Below the pieces are notes generated by a model. It was not told the DNA's origin. It saw only the letters and a list, made by a program, of their open reading frames with translations, and did no database searches. Of a stretch of DNA of 64,000 bases, positions 1-7,278 are shown one piece after another (within the stretch, counting starts at the first letter, position 1; every line of letters begins with the position of its first letter). Both the position numbers and the translations under genes were made by a program. The stretch covers positions 33,496 to 97,495 of the forward strand of contig JBBIVX010000008.1 in assembly GCA_037439465.1 (NCBI GenBank), written 5' to 3'. The DNA is from Parasulfuritortus sp037439465. GTDB lineage: Bacteria; Pseudomonadota; Gammaproteobacteria; Burkholderiales; Thiobacillaceae.

Positions 1-10
1 GCGATGCTTC

Positions 11-46
11 CCATTCTCCCCCGCCCCTTGCGGGAGTGGGGGCCGT
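11..46. repeat. GC-rich intergenic palindrome, copy 1
   Basis: A C-rich arm (TCTCCCCC) is followed about ten bases later by a G-rich arm (GCGGGAGTGGGG), so the stretch can fold into a hairpin. A related arrangement with the same two arms occurs at 37325-37363 between bioC and bioD, which suggests a dispersed REP-like element. Only two copies are visible, both imperfect, so the family assignment is tentative. Confidence 0.4.
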
Positions 47-116
47 TCATGGCGCATCCCCGCGTTTCATCCCGCCGGGGCGGTACGCGCGTCATGAACG
101 ATCAGGTCTGGACCAG

Positions 117-143
117 AAAAAAAAGGCGGCCGCAAGGGCCGCC
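117..143 (-). terminator. Intrinsic terminator after the tetrahaem cytochrome gene
   Basis: Read on the minus strand, a GGCGGCCC/GGCCGCC stem with a short loop is followed by eight T residues (the A-run at 117-124 of the plus strand). It lies 21 bases past the stop codon at 165 and ends the minus-strand cytochrome unit. Confidence 0.8.
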
Positions 144-164
144 TCCCGATCAAGACTCCTTGTC

Positions 165-1289
165 TCAGTGCGCGCTGTAGTATTCGGCGATGGCTTGAAT
201 GTCGGCATCGCTCAGCGGGGCCCCCATGGCATGCATGGCGGACTGGGTACGTTTGCCGTCGCGGTAGTCCTTGAGCGCCTTGACCAGATAGGCGATCGGT
301 TGGCCTTCTAGCTGCGGCGTGATCATGGTCGGGTTGTCCGTCTTCGAGCCGTGGCACTTGTCGCATTGCGCGGCCCATTGCTGGCCGGCGGTAGGCTTGC
401 CCATGGGCGCCTTTTCCGGCGGCTGGGCGACATAGAAGGCGGCGATGTGTTCCAGGTTCTTGTCCTTGCTGCCCGCCAACATGGTCTTCATTTCGGCGTG
501 GGCACGGCTGCCGTCGCGGTAGTTCTGCATGGTTTTGACCAGGTACTGGGTGTCCTGACCCGCCAGGCTTGGCGTCTTTTCGTCGGCGCTGTGCCCTTGC
601 TTGCCGTGGCAGCCGCCGCATTTTCCGGATAGCGGCTCGCCGGCCTTGGCGTTGCCGGTGGTGGACGGGGCGTGAGCGACCGGCACCTGAGCGGCGAAGT
701 AGGCAGCGATGTTTTCCATGTTGACCTTGTCGAGCGAGGCCACCTGCGCCGCCATGGCGGCCTCCTTGCGACTGCCGTCTTTGTAGGCCAGCATGGCATT
801 CAACAGATAGCCGGGATGCTGGCCGGCCAGGCTCGGCGTGCCCGGTATTTTGCTGTTGCCGTCCTCACCGTGGCAGGTGATGCAGGACGCGGCCGCCGTC
901 TTGCCGGCCGCAACGGTGTCGGCAGCGCCGATGGCGGCGCCGGCGCCGGCGGCTTTCTGGCTGGCATAGTAGGCGGCGATATTATTGGTGTCGGCCTCGG
1001 TCAACGAGGTCGACAGTTCCTGCAGGGCGGCGTGCTGACGGGTGCCGGTGCGGTAACCATTGAGGGCGTTGAGCAGGTAGGCCACTTTCTGGCCACCGAG
1101 GTTGGGAATGTCAGGGCCAGTGCCCTTGCCATCGAGGCCGTGACAACTGCCGCATTTCGCTTCCGCGGCGGCCTTGCCGGCGGCCAGATCGGCGCCGGGC
1201 TGCGCGGCCTTGTCGGTCGTCGGGGCCGGCCCCTTGCCACAGGCGGCAAGCAGGATGGACAGGAGGATCAGGGAGGGGACACGTTTCAT
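165..1289 (-). CDS. Tetrahaem c-type cytochrome lipoprotein
   Basis: The 374-residue product carries four CXXCH haem-binding motifs (CGSCH near residue 46, then CITCH, CGGCH and CDKCH), each in a repeat of about 90 residues of class I cytochrome c type with a downstream Met/Tyr-rich stretch. It therefore looks like four fused monohaem domains of the cytochrome c4/c553 kind. The N-terminus has a hydrophobic segment ending in a lipobox (LLAAC, Cys17), so it should be a periplasm-facing lipoprotein. The start at 1289 was chosen because a GAGGT ribosome-binding site lies seven bases upstream and it leads directly into the signal sequence; an upstream in-frame ATG at 1322 would place a charged segment before it. 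It follows a membrane cytochrome gene by 71 bases and likely accepts electrons from it. Its redox partner is unknown. Confidence 0.85.
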   Translation of the reverse strand: MKRVPSLILLSILLAACGKGPAPTTDKAAQPGADLAAGKAAAEAKCGSCHGLDGKGTGPDIPNLGGQKVAYLLNALNGYRTGTRQHAALQELSTSLTEADTNNIAAYYASQKAAGAGAAIGAADTVAAGKTAAASCITCHGEDGNSKIPGTPSLAGQHPGYLLNAMLAYKDGSRKEAAMAAQVASLDKVNMENIAAYFAAQVPVAHAPSTTGNAKAGEPLSGKCGGCHGKQGHSADEKTPSLAGQDTQYLVKTMQNYRDGSRAHAEMKTMLAGSKDKNLEHIAAFYVAQPPEKAPMGKPTAGQQWAAQCDKCHGSKTDNPTMITPQLEGQPIAYLVKALKDYRDGKRTQSAMHAMGAPLSDADIQAIAEYYSAH

Positions 1290-1360
1290 GATGACCTCTT
1301 TATGAATGTGATAGGTAAACACTGGTTAGGGTTTGCAGGCCGTCATTACCGATAAAGCCC

Positions 1361-2137
1361 TTACGCCCGGTGGATGCTGGGCAGCTTACCCTCCGCATCG
1401 ATGAGCTCTTGCGGTACTTTAAATAACCACATTTGATACATCGAGGTGAACCACATGATGGCGAAGCAGGCGCCGTAAAACAGGCCGCCGAGGATCACCG
1501 CCCAGGCAAAACCCTCCCAGACCTTGGTCAGATACCAGGCCGCCACGTCGATGAGCAGCGACAGGAATGGGATGGCGATCACGATACACTTGAACCAGGC
1601 CGGTCGGACGTAGGAATGGGTATAGATGAAGCCCATGATGAAGAAGATGAAAGTGACCGAGAACAGGTGAATGTGCGAGACCCGAACCAGGGTGGCCAGC
1701 GTCACACCGGTGTCGGCAGCGGAGATTTTGGCGACGCCTGCGTAGTTGGTCAGATCGGGCAGGTGCGGATTGGCGCCGGGGTTGTGACAAGCGACGCAAT
1801 GCTCTTGCATGATGGGATTGATCTTGGTGTCGAACTCGGCTTGAGGCGCCTTGTTATGCAGCCAGTCGAACACGATCTTTTTCTTCTCCGCTGGCAGCAT
1901 GTCTGACATGGGGCCGCGCAGGGCGCTTTCCAGCTTGGTGCCTTCCTTGTTGCCGCTGTAGGAAATGATCAGGTCCTTGGCCGACAGCATGGGATCGCCA
2001 TCCTTGCCGGCATGCGATTCCCAGACCTGAAACATGGCCATCAAGTAACCTGGCCCGAATACCAGGAGAACCATGGTGAACAACATCCGCACCGACATCG
2101 GCAGGAACTTGAAGTGCACGTAACTGATATTAGCCAT
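1361..2137 (-). CDS. Membrane-anchored monohaem cytochrome, possible quinol-interacting subunit
   Basis: The 258-residue protein has one N-terminal membrane segment (about 20-38), a periplasmic part with a single CVACH motif at 114-118, and four further hydrophobic segments in the C-terminal half. The first of these contains several His residues (SHIHLF and THSY) that could bind b-haem or face a quinone. No named family is certain. The layout resembles membrane cytochromes that move electrons between the quinone pool and periplasmic multihaem proteins. Start: AAAAGGAG lies seven bases before the ATG at 2137; an in-frame ATG at 2164 has no such site. The gene is followed by the tetrahaem lipoprotein gene and together they form a likely two-gene unit with their own promoter. 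Confidence 0.7.
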   Translation of the reverse strand: MANISYVHFKFLPMSVRMLFTMVLLVFGPGYLMAMFQVWESHAGKDGDPMLSAKDLIISYSGNKEGTKLESALRGPMSDMLPAEKKKIVFDWLHNKAPQAEFDTKINPIMQEHCVACHNPGANPHLPDLTNYAGVAKISAADTGVTLATLVRVSHIHLFSVTFIFFIMGFIYTHSYVRPAWFKCIVIAIPFLSLLIDVAAWYLTKVWEGFAWAVILGGLFYGACFAIMWFTSMYQMWLFKVPQELIDAEGKLPSIHRA

Positions 2138-2163
2138 GACCGCTCCTTTTGAAAGTGGGTGCA

Positions 2164-2192
2164 AGTTTATTAGTGGATACTTATATCGTCAA
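2164..2192 (-). promoter_or_regulatory. Candidate sigma-70 promoter for the membrane cytochrome pair
   Basis: On the minus strand TTGACG (2187-2192) is separated by 17 bases from TAAACT (2164-2169). It overlaps the end of the DUF2069 gene, so the cytochrome pair can be transcribed apart from the upstream hugZ/wrbA genes. The -10 matches only four of six consensus bases. Confidence 0.4.
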
Positions 2193-2553
2193 TAGTCGTT
2201 ACAAGTTCGCGCAGGCGTGCCCGGATATGGGCCGCTGCGGCGACGAAGAACAGCAGGGAGAGAGCCGTCTCCAGCCCGGCCAGCGAGCGCGCTGGGCCGG
2301 CTTCTGTCAGTGCCCGCGTGACGCCTTCGGCGCAATAGGCCCAGATCAGCAGGGTGGACCAGCGATAGGTATGGATGCGGCCATGCAGGATGCCGAACAG
2401 GGGCGCCAGCAGCGGCAGGGTCTTGAGCACCAGCCAGGAGCCGCCCGGCCGCAGCGGGGCGAGCCGTAATTCCCAGGCGAGGCACAAAAAAATCAGGGCG
2501 ATGAGGCTGGCGGCGGCCAGCGCCTGCCACACCGCCGGCCTTATCGGCGGCAT
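2170..2553 (-). CDS. DUF2069-type small membrane protein
   Basis: The 127-residue product has four hydrophobic segments, short loops and an Arg-rich tail, consistent with the DUF2069 family of inner-membrane proteins, whose function is unknown. In many proteobacteria such genes lie beside a wrbA-like gene, as here. The ATG at 2553 overlaps the end of hugZ by 13 bases, which indicates translational coupling. Longer upstream frames are Arg/Pro-rich and look like out-of-frame hugZ. Confidence 0.75.
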   Translation of the reverse strand: MPPIRPAVWQALAAASLIALIFLCLAWELRLAPLRPGGSWLVLKTLPLLAPLFGILHGRIHTYRWSTLLIWAYCAEGVTRALTEAGPARSLAGLETALSLLFFVAAAAHIRARLRELVTTIDDISIH

Positions 2554-3239
2554 TGCCGCGCCATCGCGACGAGCATGGCGCGCGCCGCTTCGGCCGAGGT
2601 CACCGGCGTTGGGAAATCGAAGCGCAGCCGCCGGCTGTCGGCGCGGACATTGAAGCCGTCGGGGTCGATGCCGATGAGGTGCGCGGCGCCGGCATCGACG
2701 CCATGGTGGTGGCGGCAAAGGGCCAGCAGCGTCTTGGCATGGTCACGGTTCATGTGCTCGATGATCGCCTCCTCCGCCGCGGGCAGCAGGCCGGCCGCGC
2801 ACAGGTAGGCGGCGGGCTCGATCCAGTAGATGCGGCCGAAGCCGCCTATCCATCGGATCTTCACCGGCTCGATGGCGTAGAAATGGAAATCGTGCATGGC
2901 GAAGTAGCCTTCCGCCTGCGGGAAATGGCGCAGGTAGCGGGGGCCGAGGCCATCCTTCTCCTCGAGGCGTGTTGCCCGGCCGATCACCGTGACCCGGCCG
3001 GTTGCCTGCATGTCGGCGCTGAACGGTTGGACGATGAGCGAGACGCGCGGGTCGGCGTCGATGTTCTTGGTGTGCTCGGCGATCTCCGAGATCAGGATCA
3101 CCGGCCGGCCGGCATGGTCGGGCAGGAAGGGCGATACCGAGCCGAAGGGGAAACCCTCCAGGCGTTTCGATATCGTCGACAACACAGCACCGGTCTGGCC
3201 CCGCGTGAAGCGCCGGGCCTCGTCACCCTGCGCGCTCAT
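2541..3239 (-). CDS. hugZ: HugZ-family haem-utilisation / pyridoxamine-phosphate-oxidase-fold protein
   Basis: The 232-residue protein has an N-terminal split-barrel flavin-binding fold of the pyridoxamine 5'-phosphate oxidase type (about residues 10-140) and a C-terminal DUF2470-like domain starting at EHMNRDHAKTL. That pair is typical of HugZ proteins, which in some pathogens bind or open haem. In an organism with this many cytochromes it could serve haem turnover, but that is inference. The start ATG overlaps the stop of the upstream wrbA-like gene in an ATGA junction, fixing the start and indicating an operon. Confidence 0.75.
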   Translation of the reverse strand: MSAQGDEARRFTRGQTGAVLSTISKRLEGFPFGSVSPFLPDHAGRPVILISEIAEHTKNIDADPRVSLIVQPFSADMQATGRVTVIGRATRLEEKDGLGPRYLRHFPQAEGYFAMHDFHFYAIEPVKIRWIGGFGRIYWIEPAAYLCAAGLLPAAEEAIIEHMNRDHAKTLLALCRHHHGVDAGAAHLIGIDPDGFNVRADSRRLRFDFPTPVTSAEAARAMLVAMARQCRR

Positions 3240-3829
3240 GCCGACAGCCTCGCGGCGACTTCCGCCAGACGCCTGCCCTGCGCAAAAGCCAGTTTGTGCT
3301 CTTCCTCGGTGAGCAGCTGCTTGCCGTCCGGGCCGGCGAAATGGCTGGCGCCATAGGGCGTGCCGCCCGAGCGGGTCGCGGTCAGTTCGGGATTGGAATA
3401 GGGTAACCCGACGATCAGCATGCCATGATGCAGCAGCGGCAGCATCATGGTCATCAGGGTTGTTTCCTGGCCGCCGTGCAGGCTGGCGGTCGAGGTGAAA
3501 ACGCTGGCCGGCCTGCCGGCGAGGGCGCCGCTGAGCCACAGCCCTGAGGTGCCGTCCCAGAAATATTTCATCGCCGCCGCCATGTTGCCGAACCGGGTCG
3601 GCGAACCGAGCGCCAGACCAGAGCATTCCTCCAAGTCTTGCAAGCTGGCATAGGGCGCGCCGGCATCCGGCACCGGCTTGGCCGGGCCGTCCGATACCGC
3701 CGCCACTTTGGGCACAGTCCGCAGCCGTGCCCGCGCCCCCGGCACCGACTCGACGCCGTGCGCGACATGGGCGGCCAACTGCTTCACCGAACCGTGCTGG
3801 CTGTAATAAAGGATGAGGATGTCGTTCAT
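3236..3829 (-). CDS. wrbA: WrbA-type NAD(P)H:quinone oxidoreductase
   Basis: This 197-residue flavodoxin-fold protein starts with a phosphate-binding loop (YYSQHGSVKQLA, residues 7-18) and has the WrbA-type sequence GSPTRFGNM and a glycine-rich region with STASLHGGQET, which bind FMN. WrbA enzymes carry out two-electron reduction of quinones, protecting against semiquinone stress. Two ATGs lie close together; AGGAG is nine bases from the second (3829) and only three from the first (3835), so the second is preferred. It is the first gene of a minus-strand unit with hugZ and DUF2069. Confidence 0.85.
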   Translation of the reverse strand: MNDILILYYSQHGSVKQLAAHVAHGVESVPGARARLRTVPKVAAVSDGPAKPVPDAGAPYASLQDLEECSGLALGSPTRFGNMAAAMKYFWDGTSGLWLSGALAGRPASVFTSTASLHGGQETTLMTMMLPLLHHGMLIVGLPYSNPELTATRSGGTPYGASHFAGPDGKQLLTEEEHKLAFAQGRRLAEVAARLSA

Positions 3830-3923
3830 TGGCATGTGCTCCTGCAATGCCGTAATGCTACCGGAATTCGTACATGGGGCCGGCATGGGCCTTGTCTGAC
3901 CTGGCTAACAAGATTCCAGGACC

Positions 3924-3937
3924 TTGATGTATGTCAA
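3924..3937 (+). promoter_or_regulatory. FNR/DNR-type binding site
   Basis: TTGATGTATGTCAA matches the FNR/CRP-family consensus TTGAT-N4-ATCAA at nine of ten specified positions. It lies about 100 bases before the start of the octahaem cytochrome gene and 95 bases from the divergent wrbA-like gene. It suggests control by low oxygen or nitric oxide. No good -10 lies at the spacing of a class II site, so the promoter itself is not fixed. Confidence 0.6.
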
Positions 3938-3972
3938 TGAAACCATGGTCGCAGTGTGGGAAAGTTTTTTCA

Positions 3973-4002
3973 GCGTGCCATTGGCACGCCTGCCAGTTGG
4001 CA
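3973..4002 (+). promoter_or_regulatory. Two adjacent inverted repeats in the leader of the octahaem gene
   Basis: GCGTGCC-ATT-GGCACGC (3973-3989) is followed directly by TGCCA-GT-TGGCA (3991-4002). The two share TGCCA/TGGCA half-sites. They could be RNA hairpins in the 5' leader or an operator with repeated half-sites. No T-run follows, so they do not look like a terminator. Confidence 0.4.
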
Positions 4003-4030
4003 TAAGGGGTTTGAAAATAAGGAGATTGCA

Positions 4031-5419
4031 ATGCGTACATTGAGACAGTTGATCGCCGGCCTGGTTGTCGCCGCATTACCCGTTATTGCGTGGGCGGCAA
4101 CGAAGTCGGAATGCGTTAAATGTCATGAAAAGGTGACGCCGGGTGTCGTGAAGCAGTACATGGAGGGCGCCATGGCGACAAAGGCACATCTCGATTGTTC
4201 GGTGTGCCATGGCTCCGAACACAAAACCATGGCGGATTACAAAGCGGCAAAAATGCCAACCGCCGAGACATGTAAAACCTGTCACGCCGACAAGGTCGAA
4301 CAGTACCGAAAAGGCAAGCATAACCTGGCCTGGTTCGCCATGAAATCGCAGGCGGCATGGCACGGCATCCCACCCTCGATTGGCAAGGAAGGCTACAGGG
4401 GCTGCTCCGGCTGCCACAAGATGGGCGAGAAGGGCCTGGTGGGCGCCGCTCAGGGCAATATGGGCGCGATCACCCGTGACGGCGGGAAAGAGGCGGCCCA
4501 CTACCGTTATGGCAATGCCCAGTGCGATGCCTGTCACACCCGGCACACTTTCTCCAAGAAGGAGGCTCAGGATCCGCGGGCGTGTTCAAACTGCCACATG
4601 GGTTTCGACCATCCGCAGTATGAGATGTACACCTCCTCGAAACACGGCATTACCTGGGCCATTGATGGCTTCAAGAGCAACGGCAGGGCGCCCACCTGTC
4701 AGAAGTGCCATATCTCGAACGGCAATCATGAGGTCGTCACCTCGTGGGGTTTCCTCGGTCTGAGGATACCCACGAAGGAAAATGTACTGGCGCTGATCAA
4801 GGTGGCCCCGACGCTGGAAAAACAGTTGAAGTCACTGGCGGCGGCGTTGCCGAGCGGACATTTTGACGATGTTGACGACGATCCCGAGTGGACATTGAAC
4901 CGGGCGCTTATCCTGCAGGCCGCGGGTGTGCTCGACGCCAATCTCCAGCCTACCGAGAGATTCGTCGAAATCGTGGCGCAAGGCCGGGCGGCGAGGGGGC
5001 CGGACGAGTTCAATAAACTTCGTGCCAAGATGAAGAACAACTGCAACGAATGTCACAGCAAGGCTTATGTCGACGACTTTTTCAAGGCTTCCGATACCAC
5101 TATCAAAGAGGTCGATGCCGTATATGCCAAGGCCATTTCCGCCGTACAGGGACTGTACAAGGACGGCATCCTCAAGAAACCCGAGGGCTGGAAATATGGT
5201 CCTGACCTGCTGCAGTACTATTACGCGAACACGGGCATCGAGCAGGAGCTCTACCTGATCATGCTTGAGCACCGTCAGCGGACATTCCAGGGGGCATTCC
5301 ACGCCAGCAACGACTACATGCACTGGTATGGCTGGGCCCCGACCAATGAGACCGTCGCCAAGATACTGGAAGAGGCGAAGCGGATGCGTGAGGAATACGA
5401 CGCCAAGCAAAAGAAATAA
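4031..5419 (+). CDS. Octahaem cytochrome c of the hydroxylamine oxidoreductase (HAO-like) family
   Basis: The 462-residue protein has a cleavable signal peptide (residues 1-22, ending AWA) and eight CXXCH motifs: CVKCH at 28, CSVCH at 56, then CKTCH, CSGCH, CDACH, CSNCH, CQKCH and CNECH. Number, spacing and the helical C-terminal third fit octahaem HAO-family proteins. Members oxidise hydroxylamine or hydrazine, or reduce nitrite/NO, depending on a tyrosine that cross-links to haem 4. Two C-terminal tyrosines, Tyr429 and Tyr433 (in NDYMHWYGW), lie where such a residue may be, but I cannot align them here. Start: AAGGAG lies eight bases before the ATG at 4031, leading straight into the signal peptide. 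An FNR-like box lies upstream and a terminator follows. The membrane and tetrahaem cytochromes at 165-2137 are plausible partners. No haoB or ammonia monooxygenase gene is nearby, so nitrification is not implied. Confidence 0.85.
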   Translation: MRTLRQLIAGLVVAALPVIAWAATKSECVKCHEKVTPGVVKQYMEGAMATKAHLDCSVCHGSEHKTMADYKAAKMPTAETCKTCHADKVEQYRKGKHNLAWFAMKSQAAWHGIPPSIGKEGYRGCSGCHKMGEKGLVGAAQGNMGAITRDGGKEAAHYRYGNAQCDACHTRHTFSKKEAQDPRACSNCHMGFDHPQYEMYTSSKHGITWAIDGFKSNGRAPTCQKCHISNGNHEVVTSWGFLGLRIPTKENVLALIKVAPTLEKQLKSLAAALPSGHFDDVDDDPEWTLNRALILQAAGVLDANLQPTERFVEIVAQGRAARGPDEFNKLRAKMKNNCNECHSKAYVDDFFKASDTTIKEVDAVYAKAISAVQGLYKDGILKKPEGWKYGPDLLQYYYANTGIEQELYLIMLEHRQRTFQGAFHASNDYMHWYGWAPTNETVAKILEEAKRMREEYDAKQKK

Positions 5420-5437
5420 CAGGTCGATGAGCCACTG

Positions 5438-5483
5438 AAACCCGTTCCGTCGGGACATGTTCCTGGCGGAACGGGGTTTTTAT
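5438..5483 (+). terminator. Intrinsic terminator after the octahaem gene
   Basis: AACCCGTTCCG pairs with CGGAACGGGG across an 18-base loop and is followed by TTTTTATT. It ends only 16 bases before the next gene's start, so that gene is expressed by read-through or from a promoter not seen here. Confidence 0.75.
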
Positions 5484-5498
5484 TGGAAAGGAAAGTAA

Positions 5499-6029
5499 TT
5501 GTCGAAAGCGTTATTTGTTTTGCTGGCCTTGGCGCTACTGATCGGCTGTGAGAAACATCAGGATGCCCAGGCCGCGAGAAAAGACAATGGTTTGAACACC
5601 CTTCCGCGACAGGACTTTGCCGTGCCCGAGCACGCAACGCCGTTCGCGCAAAATAATAGGGGAAAGCAGGACGTCGCCGTGAATATTCCGGCAAAAATAA
5701 AGGGAAAATGGCAGCGTGTCGTCGTTACCCTTACCGATAAAGAGAGCAAGAGCGAAACCGATTACACCGTAGCGGTCGGCGGCCGGGCCGCTTTGACCGG
5801 GACAAATAGGGTCATAGAGATCAAGGCGTTCGTCCCGCACTTTGTGATGGACGCTAAGGGCATCACGTCGGAGAGCATTGAATTAAAAAACCCAGCCGCC
5901 AAGGCCGTCATCACCGAAAACGGGAAAGTGATCTACACCGGCTGGCTATTCAAGAAACATCCCTCGGTACCCTTGTTCATGCACAAAGAGATAGACGTGC
6001 AATTGAAAGACGCCGTGGCCGCGCCGTAA
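5499..6029 (+). CDS. Lipoprotein with DUF2155-like C-terminus
   Basis: The 176-residue protein begins with a lipoprotein signal (LLALALLIGC, Cys17). Its C-terminal half has W(Q)RVVVTL, VIYTGWLFKKHPS and HKEIDVQL, an arrangement like DUF2155, a small secreted domain of unknown function. The start is TTG with AGGAAAG upstream; no better ATG is present. Base composition is lower in GC than its neighbours and the codons are more A/T-rich, like the octahaem gene before it, so the two may have been gained together. Function unknown; its position makes a role with the octahaem cytochrome possible. Confidence 0.65.
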   Translation: MSKALFVLLALALLIGCEKHQDAQAARKDNGLNTLPRQDFAVPEHATPFAQNNRGKQDVAVNIPAKIKGKWQRVVVTLTDKESKSETDYTVAVGGRAALTGTNRVIEIKAFVPHFVMDAKGITSESIELKNPAAKAVITENGKVIYTGWLFKKHPSVPLFMHKEIDVQLKDAVAAP

Positions 6030-6114
6030 TGGCTGGGCAGGCTCCTAAGAATTCTGGCGGGACGGCGGGGTTTGCCGCACAATTCAAATGTTTCGTCGTT
6101 ACTCCAGACAAGGT

Positions 6115-7278
6115 ATGAACCTGCATGAATACCAGGCCAAGGCCGTATTGCGCGACTTCGGCATCGTCACGCCGCGCGGCGTCGTCATCATGGCCGCCGA
6201 CCAATGTCTGGAGGCGGTGGCCGAACTGGGCGGCAGCGCCTGGGTGATCAAGGCGCAAGTCCACGCAGGTGGGCGCGGCAAGGCGGGGGGCGTCAGGCTC
6301 TGCCGCGGCGTCGACGAACTCAACGCCGCCGCCGAGTCACTGCTGGGCAGTCAGTTGGTGACCTATCAGAATGCCCCCGGCGGGCAGCCAGTCAATGCCC
6401 TGTTGGTCGAGGAAACCCTGCCCATCGCGCGCGAGCTGTACCTGTCCGTCACAGTCGACCGCGCCGCCGAGCGCATCGGCCTGGTGGCATCGAGCGCCGG
6501 CGGCATGGAGATCGAGGAAGTCGCCCGTACTGCGCCGGACAAAATACTGCGCGAGTCGGTCAACCCGGTCATCGGCCTGATGGATTATCAGGGCCGCAAC
6601 CTGGCCTTCGGCCTGGGTCTAGCCGGCGACCAGATCGCCGCCTTCGTCAAGCTGGTGAAGACCTGCTACCGCCTTTTCATCGAGCGTGATCTCGCCCTCC
6701 TGGAGATCAACCCACTGGTGGTCACCGAGGACGGCCGCCTACTGCCGCTCGACTGTAAGATGGGCCTCGACGACAACGCCCTCTATCGGCAGAAGACCCT
6801 GGCCGAACTGGCCGATTTCAGCCAGATCGACCCCAAGGAGGCCGAGGCGCATCACCACAACGTCAACTACATCGCCCTGAACGGCAACATCGGCTGCATG
6901 GTCAACGGCGCGGGGTTGGCCATGGCGACTATGGACCTGATCAAGCTGTCGGGCGGGGCACCGGCCAACTTCCTCGATGTCGGCGGCGGCGCCACGGCGC
7001 AGTCGGTGGCCCAGGCTTTTCAGATCATCCTGGCCGACCCGAACGTGAAGGCGGTGCTGATCAACATCTTCGGCGGCATCGTCCGCGGCGACCTGATCGC
7101 CGAAGGGATCATCCAGGCGGTCAAGGAGGTCGGCGTCAAGGTGCCGGTGGTGGTCCGGCTGGAAGGCACCAATGCCGACAAGGGCCGCGAGCTGCTGGCG
7201 AATTCCGGTCTGGCGATCATCGCCGCCAACGATCTGAACGGAGCAGCTCGCCGCGCCGTCGAGGAGGCCGCCGAATGA
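6115..7278 (+). CDS. sucC: Succinyl-CoA ligase, beta subunit
   Basis: The 387-residue protein opens with the family signature NLHEYQAK, followed by an ATP-grasp domain (VHAGGRGKAGGV near residues 50-61) and the CoA-ligase domain with NIFGGIVRGDLIA and VRLEGTN. It forms the beta half of the alpha2beta2 or alpha-beta TCA-cycle enzyme that makes ATP or GTP while converting succinyl-CoA to succinate. The start at 6115 was chosen because MNLHEYQAK is the conserved N-terminus; the ribosome-binding site is weak. It overlaps sucD by four bases. Confidence 0.95.
   Translation: MNLHEYQAKAVLRDFGIVTPRGVVIMAADQCLEAVAELGGSAWVIKAQVHAGGRGKAGGVRLCRGVDELNAAAESLLGSQLVTYQNAPGGQPVNALLVEETLPIARELYLSVTVDRAAERIGLVASSAGGMEIEEVARTAPDKILRESVNPVIGLMDYQGRNLAFGLGLAGDQIAAFVKLVKTCYRLFIERDLALLEINPLVVTEDGRLLPLDCKMGLDDNALYRQKTLAELADFSQIDPKEAEAHHHNVNYIALNGNIGCMVNGAGLAMATMDLIKLSGGAPANFLDVGGGATAQSVAQAFQIILADPNVKAVLINIFGGIVRGDLIAEGIIQAVKEVGVKVPVVVRLEGTNADKGRELLANSGLAIIAANDLNGAARRAVEEAAE

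Noticed and set aside
3961..3989. T-run and hairpin at 3965-3989 as a terminator
   Set aside because: The T-run precedes the stem on the plus strand and no T-run follows the stem on either strand, so orientation is wrong.
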